Below are positions 1 to 7,978 of a stretch of DNA of 10,152 bases, piece after piece (positions within the stretch are counted from its first letter, which is position 1; every line of letters starts with the position of its first letter). The stretch is taken from the NCBI GenBank assembly GCA_947369305.1, contig CANBLA010000026.1, forward strand, positions 1-10,152. Reading direction: 5' to 3'. The DNA comes from an uncultured Clostridia bacterium (GTDB lineage Bacteria > Bacillota_A > Clostridia > TANB77 > CAG-508). A model generated the notes under the pieces. It saw only the letters and a list, made by a program, of their open reading frames with translations. It was not told the origin of the DNA and ran no database searches. A program made the position numbers and the translations under genes.

Positions 1-3000
1 CATATGCTTCCAATGCCCAAACTTCCATCTCTCCAAAACGTTGTCCACCAAATTGCGCTTTACCACCTAAAGGTTGCTGTGTAACTAATGAATATGGACC
101 TGTTGAACGAGCATGAATTTTGTCATCAACCAAATGGTGAAGTTTTAACATGTACATCACACCAACTGTAATTGGCTTGTCAAACGGATCACCAGTTCTT
201 CCGTCATATAAAATAGTTTTTCCATTTGTTTCTAAGCCAGCCATTTCTAAGCATGCTTCGATATCTTCTTCGGTTGCCCCATCAAATACTGGAGTAGCCA
301 ATTTCCAACCTAACATACGTGCTGCTGCCCCTAAATGTACTTCCAAAACTTGACCCAAATTCATACGAGAAGGCACACCCAATGGATTTAAAACGACATC
401 AACTGGTGTTCCATCTGGCATAAATGGCATATCTTCTTCTGGCAAAATTCTTGAAATAACACCTTTGTTACCATGACGACCTGCCATTTTATCTCCCACA
501 GATATTTTTCTTTTTTGCGCAATATAAACACGGATAATTTGGTTCACACCAGGTCCCAATTCATCTGAATTTTCTCTGGTATAAACTTTGACGTCAACAA
601 TCGTTCCTTGCTCACCATGTGGCACACGAAGAGATGTATCTCTTACTTCTCTTGCTTTTTCACCAAAGATAGCACGCAGTAATCTTTCTTCTGCTGTTAA
701 TTCCGTTTCTCCTTTTGGTGTTACTTTTCCAACTAAAATATCACCTGGTCCAACCTCAGCACCAATGCGGATAATACCGTTTTCATCCAAATCTCTTAAC
801 GCATCTTCACCAACATTTGGAATATCTCGTGTGATTTCTTCTGGACCTAATTTCGTGTCACGGCATTCGCAATCGTAATCTTCAATATGAATAGACGTCA
901 AAACGTCTTCTTTTACCAATCTTTCTGATAGCAAAATCGCATCTTCGTAGTTGTAACCTTCCCATGTTGTAAAAGCAATTAGTAAATTTTTACCTAAAGC
1001 CATTTCTCCTTTGTCAGTAGCAGGTCCATCAGCAATAACATCACCACGTTTTACAATTTCGCCTTCCTTAACAATTGGTCTTTGATTAATACACGTTGCA
1101 CCATTTGTTCTTTTAAACTTTCTTAACGTATACGTCCTTGTTTTTCCCGATTCCTCTTTAATAACAATTTCATCACCAACGACTTTTTGAACTACACCAT
1201 TATCTTCCGCAATTACTACAACACCAGAGTCTTTAGCTGCTTTGTATTCAATCCCTGTTCCAACCATTGGTGAATCAGTAATCATAAGCGGAACGGCTTG
1301 ACGTTGCATGTTAGCACCCATCAAAGCACGGTTAGCATCGTCGTGCTCCAAGAATGGAATCATAGCTGCACCAACAGACACTAATTGTTTTGGTGAAATA
1401 TCAATATAATCAACTTTGTTTTTGTCAATTTCTTTAATTTCTTCGCGCTGTCTAACACGAATTCTTTTATTCGTTAAGCAATTATTCTCATCAACTGGCT
1501 CAGATGCTTGGGCAATAATAAAATTGTCTTCTTCATCTGCAGTCATGTATTCTACTTCGTCAGTTACAGTTCCTGTTTTTTGGTCAACTTTTCTATATGG
1601 TGTTTCGATGAATCCATAATCGTTAATAATTGCAAATGTCGAAAGAGCTGAAATCAACCCAATATTTGGTCCTTCTGGTGATTCAATTGGACATAATCTA
1701 CCATAGTGCGTATAATGAATATCACGTACTTCAAAACCTGCTCTTTCTCTTGATAAACCACCGGGTCCTAAGGCTGAAATTCTTCTTTTATGGGTTAATT
1801 CAGAAAGTGGATTGGTTTGATCCATAAATTGTGAAAGCTGTGAACTTCCAAAGAATTCTCTAATGGATGACGTAATTGGTTTCGTGTTAATCAAACTTTG
1901 TGGTGTGATAACATCTAAATCTTGAAGGGTCATTCTCTCACGAACAACTCTTTCTAGTCTTGTCAAACCAATTCTAAATTGGTTTTGTAGAAGTTCACCA
2001 ACGCATCTGATACGTCTATTTCCTAAATGGTCGATATCGTCTACTTTTCCCAATCTTGGTTTTTCTGGAGAAGATATATAAGTATTGTATTCTAAGTTTA
2101 ATAAGTAGTTAACAGAAGCTAGAATATCTTCTGTTACGACATGTTTTGGAATTAATTCATCCATTCTCTCTTCTAGGATTTTCTTTAATTCTTTGTCGTC
2201 TTTAGCATTTTCCAAAATATTTTTTAGGACTTCATAATTGACATCCACTTTAATTTTCAATTCATCAGCAATTTCTGGTTTAATAAAGTTTTTAATATTA
2301 ACAACACCATTACCAATAACTTTTGCTTTTTTATCTTCGATTTTGACAAATACACTATTGATACCAGAATTTTGGATTTCACGTGCCACTTCTCTTGAAA
2401 TGACTTCTCCTTTTTCCACAAAAACCTCACCTGTTTCAGGATTTGCAATCGTTTCATAAGCAATATGGTTAGCAATTCTGTCTGCCAAACATAGTTTTTT
2501 GTTATATTTGTAACGTCCAACTTTAGCTAAATCGTAACGTCTATTATCGAAAAATAATCCATTGAATAAATTACGAGCAGCCTCAACAGTTGGAAGTTCA
2601 CCTGGTCTTAATTTTTTGTAAATTTCGATTAAAGCATCGTCAACCGTTTTTACAGGATCTTTTGCAATTGTTGCTAAAAGTTTGTCTTCTTCGCCGAAAA
2701 AATCAAGTATTTTGTCGTCTGTGTCTAGCCCAATTGCTCTTAAAAGACAAGTTACTGGTAATTTTCTTGTTCGGTCAATTCGAACATAGAATATGTCATT
2801 GCTGTCAGTTTCATATTCAATCCATGCACCACGAATTGGCATAATGGTTGCGGTGTATAGTTTCTTTCCAACTTTATCGTAACTAGAATCATAATAACAA
2901 CCTGGTGAACGAACCAATTGGCTGACAACAACTCTTTCTGCACCGTTAATGACAAATGTTCCACTATCAGTCATTAGTGGAAAATCACCTAAGTAAATCT

Positions 3001-3331
3001 CTTGTTCTTTGATTTCGCCTGTTTCACGGTTAATTAAACGTACCTTTACGTGTAATCTGGTTGAATAAGTTGCATCTCTTTCTTTTGCTTCTTCCAAAGA
3101 ATACTTTGTTTTTTCTTCCATGTAGTAGTCAAAAAATTCTAAAACTAGGTTTCCCGAATAATCAATAATAGGCGAAATATCTTTTAATACTTCACCTAAT
3201 CCTTCTTCAATAAACCAGTCATATGAATCTTTTTGCACTTTCAAAAGATTAGGTATATCTATAAAATCTCCAATCTTTGAAAATGTTTTGCGCACGCATT
3301 TTTCGTGCTCGACATCTTTTACCTTTACCAA
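1..3331 (-). CDS. rpoB: RNA polymerase beta subunit, 3' end outside window
   Basis: Catalytic beta subunit of DNA-dependent RNA polymerase. The frame is open for 1110 codons; I read every codon and found no stop. It exits the window inside the conserved [20 protein letters not shown] block, so roughly 100 C-terminal residues are missing, judged from the usual firmicute length of about 1200. Visible landmarks are the N-terminal [22 protein letters not shown] block, the rifampicin cluster (about residues 496-521) with the positions equivalent to E. coli D516, H526 and S531 all wild type, [13 protein letters not shown] just after it, and [12 protein letters not shown] with the active-site lysines near residues 948 and 956. 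The chosen start is TTG at 3331: no ATG lies nearby in frame, and an AAAGGTGG site sits 8 bases upstream. A dedicated promoter lies at 3526-3554. The usual rplL neighbour is absent; purL is upstream instead. Confidence 0.98.
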   Translation of the reverse strand, partial: MVKVKDVEHEKCVRKTFSKIGDFIDIPNLLKVQKDSYDWFIEEGLGEVLKDISPIIDYSGNLVLEFFDYYMEEKTKYSLEEAKERDATYSTRLHVKVRLINRETGEIKEQEIYLGDFPLMTDSGTFVINGAERVVVSQLVRSPGCYYDSSYDKVGKKLYTATIMPIRGAWIEYETDSNDIFYVRIDRTRKLPVTCLLRAIGLDTDDKILDFFGEEDKLLATIAKDPVKTVDDALIEIYKKLRPGELPTVEAARNLFNGLFFDNRRYDLAKVGRYKYNKKLCLADRIANHIAYETIANPETGEVFVEKGEVISREVAREIQNSGINSVFVKIEDKKAKVIGNGVVNIKNFIKPEIADELKIKVDVNYEVLKNILENAKDDKELKKILEERMDELIPKHVVTEDILASVNYLLNLEYNTYISSPEKPRLGKVDDIDHLGNRRIRCVGELLQNQFRIGLTRLERVVRERMTLQDLDVITPQSLINTKPITSSIREFFGSSQLSQFMDQTNPLSELTHKRRISALGPGGLSRERAGFEVRDIHYTHYGRLCPIESPEGPNIGLISALSTFAIINDYGFIETPYRKVDQKTGTVTDEVEYMTADEEDNFIIAQASEPVDENNCLTNKRIRVRQREEIKEIDKNKVDYIDISPKQLVSVGAAMIPFLEHDDANRALMGANMQRQAVPLMITDSPMVGTGIEYKAAKDSGVVVIAEDNGVVQKVVGDEIVIKEESGKTRTYTLRKFKRTNGATCINQRPIVKEGEIVKRGDVIADGPATDKGEMALGKNLLIAFTTWEGYNYEDAILLSERLVKEDVLTSIHIEDYDCECRDTKLGPEEITRDIPNVGEDALRDLDENGIIRIGAEVGPGDILVGKVTPKGETELTAEERLLRAIFGEKAREVRDTSLRVPHGEQGTIVDVKVYTRENSDELGPGVNQIIRVYIAQKRKISVGDKMAGRHGNKGVISRILPEEDMPFMPDGTPVDVVLNPLGVPSRMNLGQVLEVHLGAAARMLGWKLATPVFDGATEEDIEACLEMAGLETNGKTILYDGRTGDPFDKPITVGVMYMLKLHHLVDDKIHARSTGPYSLVTQQPLGGKAQFGGQRFGEMEVWALEAY

Positions 3332-3339
3332 AATAAAAA

Positions 3340-3347
3340 CCACCTTT
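3340..3347 (-). promoter_or_regulatory. Ribosome binding site that sets the rpoB TTG start
   Basis: On the minus strand this reads AAAGGTGG, one mismatch from AAAGGAGG, followed by 8 bases and then TTG GTA AAG GTA AAA. The frame has a TAA-free run into the RpoB N-terminus, but no ATG lies near the conserved start of the protein, so TTG is the best initiator. An in-frame GTG overlaps the binding site itself and is therefore unlikely to be used. Confidence 0.7.
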
Positions 3348-3525
3348 TTTCAAAATTTAGCAGGTAATATATGAACTTTACTTTTCAAGACCCTCTTAGA
3401 TAAAAGGTTGTTATTAAAAAAAACCATCCCTGCTTAAAAACAGCTTTTTTAAAATAGTTCCTCTTCTACCTAATTCCTCTTGAAAATAAAAATTATATAA
3501 CGGTTTTGTATAAAATTACCATAGT

Positions 3526-3554
3526 ATTATATATCATTTTGAATAATAAGTCAA
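3526..3554 (-). promoter_or_regulatory. rpoB promoter, TTGACT-N17-TATAAT
   Basis: The -35 box TTGACT is at 3549-3554 and the -10 box TATAAT at 3526-3531, with a 17-base spacer, all on the minus strand. Transcription would begin near 3519 and give a leader of about 190 nt before rpoB. The leader holds an 8-base T run and an AT-only 7-bp hairpin (TTAAAAA/TTTTTAA), but no motif I recognise as a known leader element. The promoter sits directly downstream of a strong terminator, so rpoB seems to be an independent unit here. Confidence 0.75.
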
Positions 3555-3588
3555 GCCTTTTTGTGCTATTTTTTTATTATTTTATAGC

Positions 3589-3631
3589 AAAAAACAAAAA
3601 ATCCCCTGCCCTAAAACTACAAGGCAGGGGA
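3589..3631 (-). terminator. Strong intrinsic terminator ahead of the rpoB promoter
   Basis: A perfect 9-bp stem, TCCCCTGCC (3602-3610) paired with GGCAGGGGA (3623-3631), closes a 12-base loop. On the minus strand it is followed at once by TTTTTTGTTTTTT. The GC-rich stem stands out in a very AT-rich spacer. No ORF ends upstream of it within 500 bases, so it must stop either purL read-through or a non-coding transcript. The plus-strand side has only a short T stretch (ACATTTTAC), so it works best on the minus strand. Confidence 0.88.
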
Positions 3632-3857
3632 CATTTTACAGATTTTATTCTCCAAACAGTATTATATAAGAAGAGTCTATTTCTTGCCTTCCAAAAGTAT
3701 CTCAAAGAAATTTATTCACTTCTCTCCAAGTTACACCGCTATATTCACCAAATCTCGGTTAGATTCAATTAGAATTTCCACATTTGACCTGACAACCTCT
3801 ATGTAAGGTATACTTTTTTTGAATAGTCTTCATCTGAATTCAGCTTCTCAATTTTAT

Positions 3858-3895
3858 AAAAAGCACAAACAGGTAGTGACAGCAACCTGTTTTGT
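3858..3895 (-). terminator. Hairpin with T run, possible early terminator
   Basis: AAACAGGT (3867-3874) and ACCTGTTT (3885-3892) form a perfect 8-bp stem, extended by two more pairs across a one-base bulge, around a 10-base loop. On the minus strand TTTTT follows at 3862-3858 after four bases. On the plus strand the arm runs into TTTTGTTT. It may act in either direction or as an attenuator within the candidate RNA. The gap before the T run makes it a weaker terminator than its neighbours. Confidence 0.5.
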
Positions 3896-3952
3896 TTAAC
3901 CTTGAAATCTTTTATAAATCAGTATGATGTAATACACAATTTATTTATATTT

Positions 3953-3980
3953 AGTATATCCGTTTTTCTTCTTTTTTCAA
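3953..3980 (-). promoter_or_regulatory. Possible promoter, TTGAAA-N16-TATACT
   Basis: The -35-like TTGAAA is at 3975-3980 and the -10-like TATACT at 3953-3958, with 16 bases between them. Each box differs from consensus by one base. In DNA this AT-rich such matches arise by chance, so support comes mostly from position: just after one terminator and ahead of another, with no gene between. Confidence 0.35.
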
Positions 3981-3991
3981 TACTTTGTGGC

Positions 3992-4028
3992 AAAAAATAG
4001 AGAAACAACATTTTTCAGTTATTTCTCT
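3992..4028 (-). terminator. Intrinsic terminator about 50 nt after a consensus promoter
   Basis: On the minus strand AGAGAAATAAC (4028-4018) pairs with GTTGTTTCTCT (4009-3999) over 11 bp, with one G-U wobble and an 8-base loop, and is followed by A and six Ts (3997-3992). It is the first terminator after the purL stop, so it may end purL transcripts. However, a consensus promoter lies between purL and this hairpin, so it would also stop any transcript from that promoter almost immediately. Confidence 0.82.
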
Positions 4029-4041
4029 AACATAAGCCCTA
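3992..4041 (-). ncRNA. Predicted short RNA of about 50 nt
   Basis: Inferred from the promoter at 4048-4076 and the terminator at 3992-4028. The product would be a 5' tail of about a dozen bases, then one 11-bp hairpin and a U tail. There is no room for a peptide with a ribosome binding site. It may be a small regulatory RNA, or a leader whose hairpin is conditionally bypassed. No family was recognised, and expression is not shown by the sequence. Confidence 0.35.
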
Positions 4042-4047
4042 CCTTTA

Positions 4048-4076
4048 ATTATACCATATTTTTCACATTCTGTCAA
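4048..4076 (-). promoter_or_regulatory. Consensus promoter firing towards rpoB
   Basis: TTGACA (4071-4076), 17-base spacer, TATAAT (4048-4053), with a TG dinucleotide forming an extended -10 (TGG-TATAAT). All six positions of both boxes match the vegetative sigma consensus. A start near 4041 is expected. The nearest downstream element is a terminator, not a gene. Its -35 is one arm of the palindrome TGTCAAGTTGACA, whose other arm is the -35 of the divergent promoter. Confidence 0.8.
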
Positions 4077-4077
4077 C

Positions 4078-4106
4078 TTGACATTTTTACATAAATATGA
4101 TATAAT
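4078..4106 (+). promoter_or_regulatory. Consensus promoter firing antisense into purL
   Basis: TTGACA (4078-4083), 17-base spacer, TATAAT (4101-4106), again with an extended -10 (TGA-TATAAT). The expected start is near 4113, 20-odd bases before the purL stop codon, so the RNA would run antisense to the 3' end of purL. No plus-strand gene is visible downstream in this window. One base (4077) separates its -35 from that of the minus-strand promoter, so two polymerases could not easily occupy both at once. Confidence 0.7.
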
Positions 4107-4134
4107 AAAGGTTTAACCAAAAATATCTTTATCT

Positions 4135-7100
4135 CTATGCAAAATATGCTACTCCACTCTCGAACAATTTCTGATCCTTGTTTCCCGGCATATTCTTATA
4201 AATATCCCTATAACATCTCTCCGAATGTCCCATTTTACCCATAATCCTTCCATCTGGGCTCGTAATACATTCAATCGCATAATTCGAACCATTTGGATTA
4301 AAGTTAATATCCATACTCGCATTTCCATCAAAATCAACATACTGCGTAGCAATTTGTCCATTCTTAAGCAACTCTTGATACATTTGCTCTGACACAACAA
4401 ATCTTCCTTCCCCATGCGAAACTGGAATCGTAAACACCTCACCAAGTTCCACTTTACTAAACCAAGGCGACATTTTTGACGTTATTTTTGTATTTACCAT
4501 ACAAGATTGATGTCTTGCAATTTGATTAAAGGTAAGCGTTGGCATCGTATCATCCATCTCCATAATTTTTCCATAAGGCAACAATCCCGTTTTTACCAAA
4601 GCTTGGAACCCATTGCAAATTCCGAGCATCAAGCCATCATTTTCATATAAATGGCTATGAATCAAATCTTTTAATTTTGGATTTCGGAACACAGAAGCAA
4701 TAAATTTTCCAGAACCATCTGGCTCATCTCCGCTACTGAATCCGCCTGGCAACATGATAATTTGAGCCTGTTTGATTTGTCTTGCAAATTCTTCTATCGA
4801 ATCTGCCACATCATTTGGTTTTATATTTTTAAATACACTTGTATGTACGATTGCTCCTGCATCTTCAAACGCTTTGGTCAAATCATATTCGCAATTTGTG
4901 CCCGGAAATACTGGAATAAACACACGTGGTTTCGCAATCGGTTTGGTACATTTTATCGTACATTTTTTATCTGACACAATAGTTTCTACTACTCGATTTT
5001 CAGCTTTCACTTTTGTTGGAAATACTTTTTCCAATGGTTTTTGCCAAATTTCAATCAAATCTTCAATCGGCATTTTCACATCACCAATCACAACTTCTCC
5101 GCAGTCACACGTTGTTCCTAATTGGGTAAATTTAGAATTTTCAACATCTTCTGCTAATTCTATCACAAACGAACCATACATCAATTCAAACCAATTCACA
5201 TCTGCTGTTATTTTCAAACCAAGTTTATTTCCCATACATGCCTTTGTCAAAACATCTGCCAATCCTCCATTTCGAACAGTTCCAATCGATAGCACTTTCC
5301 CTTGCTCGATTAAATTATGTACGATTTCATAATTTTCTTTCAAATCTTCAAAATCTGGCAAGAAATCAGGATCCATCTTGCTTCTTAATAAGACAATTTT
5401 AGAACCTGCCTTTTTGAATTCACTTGAAACTACCTTGTTAATATCTACAGTAGAAACACTAAATGACACAACCGTTGGCGGTACATCCAATTCGTTATAA
5501 GAACCAGACATACTATCTTTTCCACCAATCGAAGCAATCCCCAATTTTTCTTGAACCAAATACGTTCCAAGCAATGCAGAAAATGGTTTTCCCCAACGTT
5601 TGCTATCCGTTCCCAATTTTTCAAAATACTCTTGCAAAGTTAGCCAAGACTCTTTGTAATCACCGCCAATGGCAACTAATTTGGTAATCGACTCAATCAT
5701 CGCGTAAACAGCACCATGAAATGGACTCCATTTTGCAATTTCTGGGTTGTAGCCATAGGTCATAATCGTTCCTGTATTCGTATAACCTTTTAACGTTGGA
5801 ATTCTAGCAACCATGCCTTCTGCTGGTGTTAATTGATATTTTCCACCAAATGGCATCAAAACTGTATTGGCTCCGATTGTGCTGTCAAATCTTTCGACCA
5901 AACCTTTTTGAGAACAGCAATTTAGGCTTGCAATTGTTTCTTTCCATTTAGCTTCCATATCTTTTGGATTTCTCATGGTTTGTAAAGGAGATTTTTCGTA
6001 ATCTGGCTTCTGAACAAAAACTTCCGTTTTTTTCACATCTCCATTTGTATCCAAAAATTCACGGCTAATGTCCACAATGCATTTTCCTCGCCAAAACATT
6101 TTGACACGTGCTTCTTCCACAACTTCTGCCACAATGGTGGATTCAATATTTTCTTTTTCAGCCAAGTCAATAAATTTTTCAACATTTTCTTTGGCAATTA
6201 CTACTGCCATTCTTTCTTGAGATTCGGAAATCGCAAGTTCGGTTCCGTCCAAACCTTCATATTTTTTAGGAACTTTGTCTAAGTTGATTACAAGCCCATC
6301 TGCCAATTCGCCAATTGCAACAGATACACCACCTGCGCCAAAATCGTTGCATCGTTTGATTAATTGGGTTGCTTCTGGATTTCGAAATAATCTTTGAATT
6401 TTTCTCTCCTCTGGTGCATTTCCTTTTTGCACTTCTGCACCACAGGTTGTCAAAGATTCGCTCGTGTGTGCTTTGGAACTTCCTGTTGCTCCTCCGCATC
6501 CGTCACGACCTGTACGTCCGCCTAAAAGAACAACTATATCGCCTGCTTTCGGTCTTTGTCTTACGACATTTTCTTTAGGAGCTGCTCCAATTAAAGCCCC
6601 TAATTCCATTCTTTTGGCTAAATAACCATCATCATAAATTTCGGCAACTTGTCCTGTTGCGAGTCCAATTTGATTTCCATAAGAACTATAACCGCGTGCC
6701 GCTTCATTGGTTAATTTACGTTGTGGCAATTTGTTTGGCATGGTATCGGCTACAGTTTGTCTTGGGTCGCCACAACCAGTAATGCGCATGGCTTGATAGA
6801 CATACACTCTGCCTGATAGTGGGTCACGAATACACCCACCAAGACAGGTTGCTGCTCCGCCAAATGGCTCAATTTCGGTTGGATGATTATGGGTTTCGTT
6901 TTTGAACATAATTAAATATTCTTCCTTCGTTCCACCCACCAAAATTTCTGCACGAAAACTGCAAGCATTGATTTCTTCGGATTCGTCTAAGTTTTTTAGG
7001 AGTCCTCGTTTTTTTAATTCTTTGGCAACAATAGTTCCTAAGTCCATAAGACAAATGTCTTTGGCTTTTTTTCCTTCGTAAACATATTCTCTGGATTTTA

Positions 7101-7857
7101 TGTATTCTTCATAAACTTTAGATAGCAAATCCCAGTCAATTTCGATTTTTTCTAGTTTGGTAAGGAAAGTCGTGTGGCGACAGTGATCTGACCAGTAAGT
7201 GTCAATCATTTTCATTTCTGTCATGGTAGGGTCTCTTTTTTCGGTTTCTTTGAAGTAGGTTTGACAGAACTTTAAGTCTGCCATATCCATGGCAAATCCG
7301 TATTTTTTATAGAATTTTTCGCTATCTTCGTCTGTCATATTGATAAAGCCTTCGATTACGGCAACATCTTGTGGTTCGTCCATTTGTTCTTCTAAATTTT
7401 CTGCTTTTTCTAAAGAACATTCTCTGGAATCAACGGGATTGATGATATATTTTTTAATTTTCTCAATTTCTTTATCGTTTAAATTGCCTGATAGAATATA
7501 AATTTTCGCAGATTTCGAGATTGGCTTTTTGCCACTCGATAGAATTTGCAAACATTCGGATAAAGAACCCGCTCTTTGGTCAAATTGCCCTGGCAAAAAT
7601 TCGACTCCAAAAACGTTTGTATTTGGCTTAACTGGATAATCTTCTACAAAATAATGGTCAACTTGTGGCTCCGAAAAAATCGTGCCTTTGGCTTTTTCAA
7701 AAACCTCTTGTGTGATTCCTTCTACATCATATCGGTTTAGTATCTCTATTTTTTCTAACGTTTTAATTTGTAGATTTTCTTGTATATCGTTTAATAAATC
7801 ATTTGCTTCTACATCAAATCCTGGTTTTTTTTGAACATAAATTCTTTTGACTGACAT
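4135..7857 (-). CDS. purL: Phosphoribosylformylglycinamidine synthase, one-chain form
   Basis: Fourth step of de novo purine synthesis: FGAR, glutamine and ATP give FGAM. The 1240 residues carry an N-terminal PurS-like part, then two PurM-like synthetase halves with SDHCRH (223-228), KNETHNHPTEIEPFGG (319-334), GRTGRDGCGGATGSS (447-461), DFGAGG (505-510) and IGGKDSMSG (777-785), and a C-terminal class-I glutaminase from about 977. The glutaminase has the nucleophile Cys1081 in GICNGFQ and His1211/Glu1213 in GHSER as the probable triad. The motif style and length fit the clostridial/Bacteroides clade rather than the split purS/purQ/purL set of Bacillus. Start ATG at 7857 follows AGGAGG (7865-7870) by 7 bases. 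It has its own promoter at 7912-7940. All motifs are intact, so it should be functional. No purine riboswitch or PurR-box is seen in its short leader. Confidence 0.98.
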   Translation of the reverse strand: MSVKRIYVQKKPGFDVEANDLLNDIQENLQIKTLEKIEILNRYDVEGITQEVFEKAKGTIFSEPQVDHYFVEDYPVKPNTNVFGVEFLPGQFDQRAGSLSECLQILSSGKKPISKSAKIYILSGNLNDKEIEKIKKYIINPVDSRECSLEKAENLEEQMDEPQDVAVIEGFINMTDEDSEKFYKKYGFAMDMADLKFCQTYFKETEKRDPTMTEMKMIDTYWSDHCRHTTFLTKLEKIEIDWDLLSKVYEEYIKSREYVYEGKKAKDICLMDLGTIVAKELKKRGLLKNLDESEEINACSFRAEILVGGTKEEYLIMFKNETHNHPTEIEPFGGAATCLGGCIRDPLSGRVYVYQAMRITGCGDPRQTVADTMPNKLPQRKLTNEAARGYSSYGNQIGLATGQVAEIYDDGYLAKRMELGALIGAAPKENVVRQRPKAGDIVVLLGGRTGRDGCGGATGSSKAHTSESLTTCGAEVQKGNAPEERKIQRLFRNPEATQLIKRCNDFGAGGVSVAIGELADGLVINLDKVPKKYEGLDGTELAISESQERMAVVIAKENVEKFIDLAEKENIESTIVAEVVEEARVKMFWRGKCIVDISREFLDTNGDVKKTEVFVQKPDYEKSPLQTMRNPKDMEAKWKETIASLNCCSQKGLVERFDSTIGANTVLMPFGGKYQLTPAEGMVARIPTLKGYTNTGTIMTYGYNPEIAKWSPFHGAVYAMIESITKLVAIGGDYKESWLTLQEYFEKLGTDSKRWGKPFSALLGTYLVQEKLGIASIGGKDSMSGSYNELDVPPTVVSFSVSTVDINKVVSSEFKKAGSKIVLLRSKMDPDFLPDFEDLKENYEIVHNLIEQGKVLSIGTVRNGGLADVLTKACMGNKLGLKITADVNWFELMYGSFVIELAEDVENSKFTQLGTTCDCGEVVIGDVKMPIEDLIEIWQKPLEKVFPTKVKAENRVVETIVSDKKCTIKCTKPIAKPRVFIPVFPGTNCEYDLTKAFEDAGAIVHTSVFKNIKPNDVADSIEEFARQIKQAQIIMLPGGFSSGDEPDGSGKFIASVFRNPKLKDLIHSHLYENDGLMLGICNGFQALVKTGLLPYGKIMEMDDTMPTLTFNQIARHQSCMVNTKITSKMSPWFSKVELGEVFTIPVSHGEGRFVVSEQMYQELLKNGQIATQYVDFDGNASMDINFNPNGSNYAIECITSPDGRIMGKMGHSERCYRDIYKNMPGNKDQKLFESGVAYFA

Positions 7858-7911
7858 GGGCTTTCCTCCTATTTTTTATTTGAGCATAATGCGTTACTTC
7901 TAAGTATTTTT

Positions 7912-7940
7912 ATTATAAAATAAAATGACAAATTTTTCAA
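7912..7940 (-). promoter_or_regulatory. purL promoter, TTGAAA-N17-TATAAT
   Basis: The -35 TTGAAA is at 7935-7940 and the -10 TATAAT at 7912-7917, spaced by 17 bases. Transcription would start near 7905 and give a leader of about 48 nt with the AGGAGG site. The promoter begins 38 bases after the stop codon of the HD gene. I saw no clear terminator between the two genes, so read-through from the HD gene is also possible. Confidence 0.75.
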
Positions 7941-7978
7941 GAAAAAAGGATAAAAAATTCATTTACCTATTTGTTTTA

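Larger units (their letters stand above)
3589..3946 (-). ncRNA. Candidate non-coding transcript between purL and rpoB
   Basis: A weak promoter (3953-3980) and a very strong terminator (3589-3631) bracket about 350 bases with no credible ORF on the minus strand. Inside are a 10-bp stem with a one-base bulge at 3865-3895 and a perfect palindrome CTGAATTCAG. I compared it by eye with motifs of T-box leaders, RNase P RNA, tmRNA, SRP RNA and purine riboswitches and matched none. Boundaries are inferred only from the promoter and terminator. It could equally be decayed coding DNA or a long untranslated spacer. Confidence 0.3.
3332..4134. other. Gene-free spacer between purL and rpoB
   Basis: An 803-base, strongly AT-rich stretch with no ORF I can support on either strand. 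From the purL side it contains a divergent pair of consensus promoters (4048-4106), a terminator (3992-4028), a weaker promoter (3953-3980), a hairpin (3858-3895), about 220 bases with no recognised element, a strong terminator (3589-3631), the rpoB promoter (3526-3554) and a leader of about 190 nt. Confidence 0.85.

Noticed and set aside
1742..1850. Rifampicin resistance mutation in rpoB
   Set aside because: All residues usually altered in resistant strains are wild type. The Thr at the E. coli 518 equivalent is common in Gram-positive RpoB.
1..3331. Frameshift or stop in rpoB, suspected because no single ORF was obvious
   Set aside because: A codon-by-codon check found the frame open throughout. 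It only lacks a stop because the gene leaves the window.
3506..3772. 88-codon plus-strand ORF in the purL-rpoB spacer
   Set aside because: It runs straight through the strong terminator hairpin and the -10 of rpoB, has low-complexity AT-driven composition and no ribosome binding site.
3765..3833. 22-residue minus-strand peptide ORF (MKTIQKKYTLHRGCQVKCGNSN-like reading) inside the candidate RNA
   Set aside because: No convincing Shine-Dalgarno site before the ATG, and short ORFs of this size are expected by chance. Two Cys residues alone do not make a case.
3603..4047. Known structured RNA (T-box, RNase P RNA, tmRNA, SRP RNA, purine riboswitch)
   Set aside because: None of the hallmark sequences of these families could be found by eye on the minus strand. 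A covariance-model search would be needed to exclude a divergent member.
4772..5332. 186-codon plus-strand ORF
   Set aside because: It is antisense to the well-conserved purL frame and has no ribosome binding site or plausible domain; it is a shadow of purL.
7858..7911. Operator at GCATTATGC in the purL leader
   Set aside because: The arms are only 4 bp long and do not extend; it does not resemble a PurR box and could be chance.
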